Source: Tranquillimonas sp964472855 (lineage in GTDB: Bacteria > Pseudomonadota > Alphaproteobacteria > Rhodobacterales > Rhodobacteraceae). Taken from it: a stretch of 12,570 nt of DNA. Below are positions 1 through 5,835 of the stretch, one piece after another (position 1 is the first letter of the stretch; each line of letters starts with the position of its first letter). A program made the position numbers and the translations under genes. The stretch is from positions 1 through 12,570 of the forward strand of contig CAYYMJ010000068.1 of assembly GCA_964472855.1 (NCBI GenBank), read 5' to 3'. Under the pieces are notes generated by a model. It searched no databases. It had not been told where the DNA came from and worked only from the letters and a program-made list of their open reading frames with translations.

Positions 1-469
1 TGCGGGCCAGCACCCGGTTCGCGGGGTCGGTGTGCAGGTAATACTGTTCCGACGAAATCTGGAAATCGCCGATCCCGCGGGTGAGTTCGTGGTCGGGGTC
101 GAGCGTGACGGTATAGTCCACGCCGTCGCCGCCCGGATGCGCCACCCAATTGCCGCCGGTCATGAATTGCCACAGCACATTGTCGCGAAAAGCGTCGCAC
201 ATGCCGCCGTGGCAGCCGGCCAGCCCGGTGCCGCGGGCCACCGCCTCGGAGACGTTCGCGGCCCGCTCGCGGCTAAGCTCGGACATGGTCCAGACCGGCA
301 CGATAAGGTCCAGCGCCCGCAGGCCCGCGGCGTCGTCAAAGGGGTCGAGACTGTCGGCAAGCGTGACCGACATGCCCTCGGCTTGCAGCATGTCGCGGAA
401 CAGGGTGGCAACTTCGCGGGGCTGGTGGCCGTCCCACCCGCCCCAGGTGATCAAGGCATGGGCGGTCAC
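1..469 (-). CDS. ThuA-domain protein (trehalose utilisation family), 3' end cut off by window
   Basis: Reading leftwards from a GTG at 469-467 gives 156 codons that stay open to the window edge, so the C-terminus is missing. The visible protein reads like a ThuA domain, which has a class I glutamine amidotransferase-like fold. It has an early ITWGGWDGHQP segment (residues 7-17), then LDLIVPVWTMSEL, the GCHGGMCDAFR segment that aligns with the amidotransferase nucleophile elbow, GGNWVAHPGG, and EQYYLHTDP near the cut. The family is named after Sinorhizobium ThuA, in trehalose/disaccharide catabolism, but many members have no proven substrate. The start is GTG because no in-frame ATG precedes the conserved segment and GTG overlaps the proS stop as GTGA. 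No clear ribosome binding site is visible, so translation is probably coupled to proS. Family assignment is firm; substrate is unknown. Confidence 0.85.
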   Translation of the reverse strand, partial: MTAHALITWGGWDGHQPREVATLFRDMLQAEGMSVTLADSLDPFDDAAGLRALDLIVPVWTMSELSRERAANVSEAVARGTGLAGCHGGMCDAFRDNVLWQFMTGGNWVAHPGGDGVDYTVTLDPDHELTRGIGDFQISSEQYYLHTDPANRVLAR

Positions 470-1860
470 AGCCAGGTATGAAAGCTGGTCTTGGCCATGG
501 GCTGCACCATGGGCGCAGCGGCGTGGTGCGGTGCGTAGATCTCGCCCACGCGGGCGACCGCCGCCTCGGGCGACATCTCTTCGCTGTCGCCGCTGCGGCG
601 CGACGTCAGCTCGACCACGCCCTTTTTCAGGCCGCGCGGGCCCACGGTGATGCGCCACGGGCACCCCACAAGGTCCATGGTGGCGAACTTGGCGCCGGCG
701 CGTTCGTCGCGGTCATCGTAAAGTGGGTCCAGTCCCTTGGCCGCCAGTGCGGCATACAGGCCCTCGCAGGCGGCGTCGGCGGCGCTGTCGCCCTGACGCA
801 GGTTGACGATGCCACAGTGGAACGGTGTCACGCCTTCGGGCCAGATGATGCCCCGGTCGTCGTGGTTGGCCTCGATCAGCGCGCCGACCAGCCGGCTGAC
901 GCCGATCCCGTGCGACCCCATGTGCACCGGCACGCGGTTGCCGTCGGGGTCGGCCACGACGGCGCCCATGGGCTGGGAATACTTGGTGCCGAAATAGAAG
1001 ATCTGCCCGACCTCGATACCCCGGGCCGAGCGGCGGCGCGCCTGCGGCACCGCGGCAAAGACAGTTTCGTCATGGGTTTCGTCGGTGCGCGCATAAAGCG
1101 CGGTGAACTCGTCCATGATCGCCTTGCACTGGTCGACGCTGTCATAGTCGATTTCGCGGGCGCCAAGGCTGATGTCGGTGACGGCGCTGTCATAGAAGAC
1201 CTCGCTTTCGCCAGTGTCGGCCAGCACCAGAAATTCATGGGTGTCGTCGCCGCCGATGGGGCCGCTGTCGGCGCGCATCGGGATGGCTTGCAGGCCCATG
1301 CGCTCATAGGTGCGCAGGTAGCTGACCAGATGCCGGTTATAGGCGTGGCGGGCCGCGGCCTCGGTCAGATCGAAGTTATAGCCGTCTTTCATGTAAAACT
1401 CGCGCCCGCGCATGACACCGAACCGCGGGCGCACCTCGTCGCGAAATTTCCACTGGATGTGATACAGCGTCAGCGGCAGGTCGCGATAGCTGGTCACATG
1501 GGCGCGGAAGATGTCGGTGATCATCTCTTCGTTGGTGGGGCCATACAGCATGTCGCGGCCATGGCGGTCGCTGATGCGCAGCATTTCCTTGCCATAATCG
1601 TCGTAGCGGCCCGATTCCTGCCACAGCTCGGCCGGCTGGATGGTGGGCATCAGCATCGGGATATGGCCGGCGCGCTGCTGTTCCTCGTGCACGATCCGCT
1701 CGACCCGCTTGAGCACCTTGAACCCCAGCGGCAGCCACGAATAGATGCCCGCCGTCTGCTGGCGGATCATGCCGGCCCGCAGCATCAGCCGGTGGCTGGC
1801 CACCTGGGCGTCGGCGGGGTTGTCTTTGAGAACGGGCAGGAAATAACGGCTGAGGCGCAT
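466..1860 (-). CDS. proS: Prolyl-tRNA synthetase, short alphaproteobacterial type
   Basis: This cytoplasmic class II aminoacyl-tRNA synthetase (464 aa) charges tRNA-Pro with proline using ATP. The N-terminal ASHRLMLRAGMI and GIYSWLPLG segments (residues 21-46) are typical of ProRS. Motif 2 is the FRDEVRPRFGVMRGREFYMKDG region (139-160), and motif 3 is GSHGIGVSRLVGALIE (315-330). The C-terminal anticodon-binding domain starts near 345 and includes YDDRDERAGAKF. Only about 155 residues separate motifs 2 and 3, so the large editing (INS) domain of E. coli-type ProRS is absent, as in alphaproteobacterial and mitochondrial-like enzymes. The ATG is preceded by GGAG at a 10-nt spacing (1871-1874). 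The last 20 or so residues (AAAPMVQPMAKTSFHTWL) look like a non-conserved tail that carries the gene into the overlap with the ThuA gene. Identification is secure. Confidence 0.97.
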   Translation of the reverse strand: MRLSRYFLPVLKDNPADAQVASHRLMLRAGMIRQQTAGIYSWLPLGFKVLKRVERIVHEEQQRAGHIPMLMPTIQPAELWQESGRYDDYGKEMLRISDRHGRDMLYGPTNEEMITDIFRAHVTSYRDLPLTLYHIQWKFRDEVRPRFGVMRGREFYMKDGYNFDLTEAAARHAYNRHLVSYLRTYERMGLQAIPMRADSGPIGGDDTHEFLVLADTGESEVFYDSAVTDISLGAREIDYDSVDQCKAIMDEFTALYARTDETHDETVFAAVPQARRRSARGIEVGQIFYFGTKYSQPMGAVVADPDGNRVPVHMGSHGIGVSRLVGALIEANHDDRGIIWPEGVTPFHCGIVNLRQGDSAADAACEGLYAALAAKGLDPLYDDRDERAGAKFATMDLVGCPWRITVGPRGLKKGVVELTSRRSGDSEEMSPEAAVARVGEIYAPHHAAAPMVQPMAKTSFHTWL

Positions 1861-1895
1861 GGCGCTAAGGCTCCGGTCGGGTTGCGTCCTGTTGG

Positions 1896-1922
1896 ATTAG
1901 GCGATGGGGCCGCGGGTGACAA
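1896..1922 (-). promoter_or_regulatory. proS: Candidate sigma-70-type promoter for proS
   Basis: On the minus strand a TTGTCA box (1922-1917, five of six matches to the -35 consensus) is followed after 15 nt by CCTAAT (1901-1896, four of six to the -10 consensus). Transcription would start near 1888, leaving a short leader that includes the GGAG site before the proS ATG. The spacer is shorter than the ideal 17 nt, so this is only a plausible match by eye. Confidence 0.3.
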
Positions 1923-2040
1923 GCGGCGGCGGGGATGGGGGCGCGACCGGCGACAGCGGACGGGGCGGGCCATTCTCGCGCGCCCCCCGGCGGGCCATGC
2001 GCGGGTCGCTGACGGCGCAATCACCCGTGGCACCGGCTAA

Positions 2041-2115
2041 GCTTTGCCACTGGCGCTTTGAACTTTGGTTTATTTTGGCGGGCTGCCGGCGATCTCGGGG
2101 TATTTTAGGTATTGG
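2041..2115 (+). promoter_or_regulatory. AT-richer stretch, possible promoter region of the RTX gene
   Basis: In a very GC-rich neighbourhood this segment carries TTGCCA (2044-2049), TTTATT (2069-2074) and TATTTT (2101-2106). No pair has good 16-18 nt spacing, so I cannot name a specific promoter. The TATTTT motif occurs twice (2071-2076 and 2101-2106), 30 bp apart, which could also reflect a regulator site. This is inference from base composition and location only. Confidence 0.25.
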
Positions 2116-2169
2116 GTCCCGCAAAAGGACATGGTTTCGCCCTAGCATCTGGGCAGACTACGCTCGCCG

Positions 2170-2178
2170 CCCCCCCCC
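2170..2178 (+). repeat. Homopolymeric C tract (C9) upstream of the RTX gene
   Basis: Nine consecutive C residues lie 28 bp before the ATG of the RTX gene and upstream of its ribosome binding site. Long C or G runs can change length by slipped-strand mispairing, and in other bacteria some of them tune expression of surface or secreted proteins. Here the tract lies outside the reading frame that starts at 2207, so any effect would be on transcription or the mRNA leader. It is also a place where sequencing errors are common. Confidence 0.7.
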
Positions 2179-2206
2179 AAGGCACGCCCGTTATCCGGAG
2201 ACCCCC

Positions 2207-3967
2207 ATGTTCGATTTTCCCGCCCTGTCCCTGCTGGCCACCCCCGGCGCCCGGCTGTCGCTCAGCGGTCACGTCTCGTATCGCCAGACCAACATTGCCC
2301 CTGCCACGCTGACCGCGCTGGTGGTCACGCCGTCGATCGTGGGCGAGCGGATCGTCGGCACCACCGGCAACGATACGATCAACGGCACCGACGGCGGAGA
2401 CGTGGTAATCGCCGACAGCGGCGACGACGTGCTGAACGGCGGTCTGGGCAACGACTACATGCAGGGCAACGACGACAACGACAGCATCAAGGGCGACGGT
2501 GGCGACGACATCCTGTTCGGCAACAGCGGCAACGACACCGTCAAGGGCAATGACGGCAACGACATTCTTGACGGCGGCAATGGCGACGACTGGCTGGTCG
2601 GCGGCGCCGGGGTCGATATCATTCAGGGCGGGCTGGACAATGACACTATCGAGGGCGGCGCCGACAACGACGGGCTGAACGGCGGCGATGGCCACGATTC
2701 GCTGGTTGGCGGCGGCGGCGACGACTATCTGGCCGGCAACGCGGGCAATGACACGTTGAACGGCGGCAGCGGCGGCGACACGGTTGAAGGTGGGCTGGGC
2801 GACGACAGCAGCAACGGCGGCGGCGGCTCGGACGTGCTGCGCGGCGATGACGGCAACGACACGTTGAAGGGCGGCGGCGGCGCCGACGCGCTTGAGGGTG
2901 GCAATGGCGACGACAGCCTTAATGGCGGCGGCGGCAACGACTATATCATCGGTGGCGCCGGCAGCGACTCGGTCCAGGGCGGCAACGGCGCCGACTGGAT
3001 CAGCGGCGACGCGGGCGGCGACTATCTGCAGGGCGGCGGTGGCGCCGATACCATCGACGGCGGCGACGGCGACGACACGGTCGAGGGCGGCAACGACAGC
3101 GACTGGCTGACCGGCGGCGCCGGCAACAACCTGATCAAGGGCGGCAAGGGCAATGACGGCATGATCGCCGACAATGGCCACGACACCATCCAGGGCGGGG
3201 CCGGTGACGATTTCGTCGCGGCATCCGGCGGCAACGATTCCGTCACCGGCGGCGCCAACAACGACCATCTCGAAGGCGGGGCCGGCGCCGATACGCTGAA
3301 AGGCGGTGACGGCATCGACACGCTGTGGGGCGGCGACGACAACGACCTGCTGCGCGGTGGCAGCGGCGTGGACACGCTGGAAAGCGGCCTTGGCGACGAC
3401 ACGGTCAAGGGTGACGACGGCGACGACGCGCTTTACGCGCTGTCGTGGGGGGGCGAGCCGGTGCCGGCCCAGGACCCCTCGGCCCAGCATAACCCCGGCC
3501 AACCCATCAGCGACGACGATGTCCTGACCGGCGGCGCCGGTGCCGACCGGTTCATATTCCGCTGGCTGATCGACGCCACCGACGCGGTAACGGCAGCACA
3601 TACCGACGCCACTGGCAATGTCGACTATTCCCTGAACGGCGTCGCCGGCGAAAACGCCGGCGTCCATGACCACTGGATCGCCAGTATGGGCACCAAGATC
3701 GTCACCGACTTTGACGCATCCGAAGGCGACACGCTGGAATTCCAGGGCTATTCGGTGGCCCATGACCATACCGACTATGTCGATTACGACGGCAACGGCA
3801 CGCTGGATTCGGTGATCTACTTTGTCTCGGACCAGGGCGGCAGCGGCGCCCATGATGGCGACGATGTTGGCCGCGTGGTGGTGCTGGACACCATCGTCGA
3901 CGCGCCGATCAACGTGGCCGACAGCCTGTTCTTCGGGGTGCTCGACACCTGGTCGATGGACGGCTGA
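2207..3967 (+). CDS. RTX-type calcium-binding repeat protein, probable type I secretion substrate
   Basis: This 586-aa protein starts at the ATG at 2207, behind GGAG at 2197-2200. The frame is open further upstream, but that extension is low-complexity and unlike a leader peptide. Residues 1-50 have no classical Sec signal. Residues 51-410 are 40 consecutive nonapeptides of the GGxGxDxUx type, which fold as a calcium-bound parallel beta-roll in this family. Asp at position 6 is present in 39 of 40 units (unit 29 has Asn). The C-terminal part (about 438-586) contains GGAGADRFIFR and KIVTDFDASEGDTLEF, typical of the region after RTX arrays in type I secreted proteins, and a DYDGNGTLD loop (526-534) resembling an EF-hand calcium site. 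No protease, lipase, cyclase or adhesin domain is visible. It is probably exported by an ABC/MFP/TolC-type system, but no exporter genes lie nearby. Function is unknown; a surface or matrix protein is plausible. Confidence 0.88.
   Translation: MFDFPALSLLATPGARLSLSGHVSYRQTNIAPATLTALVVTPSIVGERIVGTTGNDTINGTDGGDVVIADSGDDVLNGGLGNDYMQGNDDNDSIKGDGGDDILFGNSGNDTVKGNDGNDILDGGNGDDWLVGGAGVDIIQGGLDNDTIEGGADNDGLNGGDGHDSLVGGGGDDYLAGNAGNDTLNGGSGGDTVEGGLGDDSSNGGGGSDVLRGDDGNDTLKGGGGADALEGGNGDDSLNGGGGNDYIIGGAGSDSVQGGNGADWISGDAGGDYLQGGGGADTIDGGDGDDTVEGGNDSDWLTGGAGNNLIKGGKGNDGMIADNGHDTIQGGAGDDFVAASGGNDSVTGGANNDHLEGGAGADTLKGGDGIDTLWGGDDNDLLRGGSGVDTLESGLGDDTVKGDDGDDALYALSWGGEPVPAQDPSAQHNPGQPISDDDVLTGGAGADRFIFRWLIDATDAVTAAHTDATGNVDYSLNGVAGENAGVHDHWIASMGTKIVTDFDASEGDTLEFQGYSVAHDHTDYVDYDGNGTLDSVIYFVSDQGGSGAHDGDDVGRVVVLDTIVDAPINVADSLFFGVLDTWSMDG
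2357..3436 (+). repeat. Forty tandem 27-bp units encoding RTX nonapeptides
   Basis: The repeat array codes for 40 nine-residue units in one unbroken register (residues 51-410 of the RTX protein). Units differ from each other at many bases and residues (for example GNDGNDILD, GGNGDDWLV, GGAGVDIIQ), so the array is old or functionally diversified rather than a recent exact expansion. Aromatic residues recur at position 7 of units 4, 9, 14, 22, 24, 25, 28 and 32. The repeats also create long open frames on the opposite strand, which are artefacts. Confidence 0.95.
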
Positions 3968-3981
3968 CGCCCATCGCCTCT

Positions 3982-4022
3982 TGAACCCGGGGCCGCAATC
4001 GCCCAGATTCGCCACGGGTTCA
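3982..4022. repeat. Inverted repeat between the RTX gene and the PerM-like gene
   Basis: TGAACCCG (3982-3989) and CGGGTTCA (4015-4022) form a perfect 8-bp inverted repeat around a 25-nt loop. It begins 15 bp after the RTX stop and ends immediately before the ribosome binding site of the next gene. It lacks a following T run, so it is not a textbook terminator. It could be a weak terminator, an mRNA-stability element or an operator. The loop also contains a small GGGC/GCCC pairing. Confidence 0.4.
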
Positions 4023-4023
4023 C

Positions 4024-4032
4024 GGGGGAGGA
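4024..4032 (+). promoter_or_regulatory. Strong ribosome binding site that fixes a TTG start
   Basis: GGGGGAGGA lies 7 nt before the TTG at 4040 and is the strongest Shine-Dalgarno match seen in the window. It supports a TTG start for the AI-2E/PerM family gene, because there is no ATG before the first transmembrane segment in this frame. Confidence 0.75.
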
Positions 4033-4039
4033 TACGGTT

Positions 4040-5101
4040 TTGCCGGTCGGCACGCAGATACGTTACTGGGGCATTGCCGCGGTCATCTTCCTGTTCGTCC
4101 TGTGGTGGCTGGGCAACATCATCCTGCCGTTCGTGCTGGGCGGCGCCATTGCCTATGCGCTGGACCCGCTGGCCGACCGGCTGGAGCGCCTTGGCCTCAG
4201 CCGGGTCTGGGCCACCTCGGTCATCACGCTGTTCGCGGCGGTCGTGTTCATCGCGCTGGCGGTGGTGGTGGTGCCGATCCTGTTCAACCAGACCTCGGCC
4301 CTGATCGACGCGCTGCCCGACATCGCCGGGAAGCTTCAGGCATGGGTCAACCGCACGATCCCGGCCATGGGCGAACCCGACAGCGCCGTGCGCCAGTCGC
4401 TGGCCGGTATCGGCGAAAGCCTGAAGTCACGGGCGCTGGATCTGTTCAACACGATTCTGGCCTCGGTCTCGGGGCTGGTCAACGTGCTGGTTCTGTTCGT
4501 GATCGTGCCCATCGTCACCTTTTACCTGCTGCTCGACTGGGACAATATCGTCGCCAAGATCGACGCGCTGCTGCCGCGCGAACATGCGCCGGTGGTCCGG
4601 CGGCTGGCGCTGGACATCGACCGCACGCTGGCGTCCTTCATCCGCGGGCAAGGCACGGTGTGCCTGATTGTCGGCGTCTTCTACAGCGCCGCGCTGATGC
4701 TGATCGGGCTGAAATTCGGCCTGGTGGTCGGGGCCATCGCCGGGGCGCTGACCTTCATTCCCTATGTCGGTGCGCTGGTGGGCGGCGGGCTGGCGCTGGG
4801 GCTGGCGCTGTTCCAGTTCTGGGGCGACTGGGTGTGGGTCATCGCGGTGATCGTGATCTTTCAGGCCGGGCAACTGGTCGAGGGCAATATCCTGACGCCC
4901 AAGCTGGTCGGTTCCAGCGTCGGCCTGCACCCGGTGTGGCTGATCTTCGCGCTGTCGGCCTTCGGGGCGCTGTTCGGCTTTGTCGGGCTGCTGGTCGCGG
5001 TGCCGGTTGCGGCGTCGTTCGGGGTGCTCACGCGCTTTGCACTGGACCAGTATCGCGACAGCCGGCTCTACCGGGGGCAAGACAGCGGCCCCGACGCCTG
5101 A
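4040..5101 (+). CDS. AI-2E family transporter / PerM-like membrane protein
   Basis: This 353-aa integral inner-membrane protein belongs to the AI-2E exporter (DUF20/UPF0118) family. Hydrophobic segments occur at about residues 9-28 and 29-42, 58-82, 146-166, 206-224, 226-260, 264-278 and 298-330. The stretch between about 83 and 140 is soluble, as is usual in this family. Characteristic family segments are IPYVGALVGGG (240-250), EGNILTPKLVGSSVGLHP (281-298) and the glycine-rich C-terminal helix. Members include TqsA, reported to export autoinducer-2, and others proposed as ion/proton antiporters or permeases; the actual substrate cannot be deduced here. The start is TTG, chosen because of the strong ribosome binding site 7 nt upstream. 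The stop codon directly abuts the ATG of the hda-like gene, so the two are very probably co-transcribed. Confidence 0.92.
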   Translation: MPVGTQIRYWGIAAVIFLFVLWWLGNIILPFVLGGAIAYALDPLADRLERLGLSRVWATSVITLFAAVVFIALAVVVVPILFNQTSALIDALPDIAGKLQAWVNRTIPAMGEPDSAVRQSLAGIGESLKSRALDLFNTILASVSGLVNVLVLFVIVPIVTFYLLLDWDNIVAKIDALLPREHAPVVRRLALDIDRTLASFIRGQGTVCLIVGVFYSAALMLIGLKFGLVVGAIAGALTFIPYVGALVGGGLALGLALFQFWGDWVWVIAVIVIFQAGQLVEGNILTPKLVGSSVGLHPVWLIFALSAFGALFGFVGLLVAVPVAASFGVLTRFALDQYRDSRLYRGQDSGPDA

Positions 5102-5785
5102 ATGCCGCGACAACTGACCTTTGACCTTGGCGCGCGGGCGGCCATGGGCCGCGACCGGTTCATTGCCGCGCCGGCAAACCGGGCGGCGCTGGCGGCGCTG
5201 GACGGCTGGCGCGACTGGCCCGGCGCGCGGCTGGCATTAAGCGGGCAGCCCGGCGCCGGCAAGACCCACCTGGCCCATATCTGGAGCGTCGACGCCGGCG
5301 CGCGTCTGCTGGACGCCGGCGCGCTGGCCACGGCGGTTCCCGACCCCGGCGACCCGCGCCCGCTGGCCATCGACGGCGCCGACACGGTTGCCGGCCGTCG
5401 CCCGGCCGAGGAAACCCTGCTGCACCTGCTGAACCTGGCGGCCGAGCTTGGCGCGCCGGTGTTGCTGACCGGGCGCACACCCCCGGCGCGCTGGCCGGTC
5501 ACGCTGCCCGACCTGGCCAGCCGGCTGGCCGCCATTGCCCATGTCGCGGTAAACCCAGCCGACGACATGCTGCTGGTCGGACTTTACGAAAAGCTGTTCG
5601 CCGATCGCCAACTGTCGGTCGATCCGGCGGTGATCGCGTTTCTGCTCAGCCGGGCCCGGCGCGACTGTGCCGCCGCCATCGACCTTGTGGCGCGCATCGA
5701 CGCCGCCGCCCTGTCGGAACGGCGCGAGGTGCGCCTGCCGCTGGTGCGCGAACTGTTGGCCCAACAGGACGATTCCGCCGATTGA
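5102..5785 (+). CDS. hdaA: Hda/HdaA-type DnaA-related regulator (AAA+ fold)
   Basis: This 227-aa cytoplasmic protein has the size and architecture of Hda, which acts with the sliding clamp to stimulate ATP hydrolysis by DnaA and so prevents over-initiation of replication. The N-terminal RQLTFDL (residues 3-9) matches the clamp-binding motif of Hda proteins. Walker A is GQPGAGKTH (48-56). The Walker B strand is LAID (88-91), but the next residue is Gly where most DnaA-family members have a second acidic residue. A sensor 1-like TGR follows at 123-125, and LPDLASRL (135-142) carries the probable arginine finger, R141. The C-terminal ARRDCAAAIDLVARID resembles the lid/sensor 2 region. There is no DNA-binding domain IV, which separates it from DnaA itself. 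It starts directly after the upstream stop codon (0-bp gap), suggesting translational coupling. Confidence 0.88.
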   Translation: MPRQLTFDLGARAAMGRDRFIAAPANRAALAALDGWRDWPGARLALSGQPGAGKTHLAHIWSVDAGARLLDAGALATAVPDPGDPRPLAIDGADTVAGRRPAEETLLHLLNLAAELGAPVLLTGRTPPARWPVTLPDLASRLAAIAHVAVNPADDMLLVGLYEKLFADRQLSVDPAVIAFLLSRARRDCAAAIDLVARIDAAALSERREVRLPLVRELLAQQDDSAD

Positions 5786-5835
5786 CCCGCCGCCCGGCTG
5801 GTCTATGGTCGGCGCCGAAACGACCGGGGTTCGCG

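Larger units (their letters stand above)
1861..2206. other. Divergent intergenic region between proS and the RTX gene
   Basis: This 346-bp stretch separates two genes read outward. Open frames cross it on both strands, but their translations are rich in Arg, Pro and Gly, lack recognisable motifs, and have no ribosome binding site, so I call no gene. The proS-proximal part holds a candidate promoter. From about 2041 to 2115 the base composition becomes clearly more AT-rich (TTTGAACTTTGG, TTTATTTTGG, GGTATTTTAGG), which is where a promoter for the RTX gene is most likely. A run of nine C (2170-2178) and a short GGAG (2197-2200) precede the RTX start. Confidence 0.6.

Noticed and set aside
478..2040. 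520-codon plus-strand frame opposite proS
   Set aside because: It is antisense to a secure proS gene and has no recognisable domains; long antisense frames are expected at this GC content.
1904..2206. N-terminal extension of the RTX gene to an upstream ATG
   Set aside because: The additional 101 residues are Arg/Gly/Pro-rich without motifs, cross the AT-richer promoter-like stretch and the C9 tract, and the ATG at 2207 has its own GGAG.
2357..3436. CRISPR or minisatellite array
   Set aside because: The 27-bp periodicity has no identical repeats with unique spacers; it is explained by RTX nonapeptides in one coding frame.
2105..4015. 636-codon open frame antisense to the RTX gene
   Set aside because: Its translation is a Val/Ala-rich 9-residue periodic shadow of the repeat array; GC-rich 27-bp repeats keep the opposite strand free of stops.
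5782..5835. TTG start for ppx overlapping the hda stop
   Set aside because: The overlap is of the TTGA type and possible, but the 18 extra residues look unconserved and the ATG at 5836 has a nearby GGGGT.
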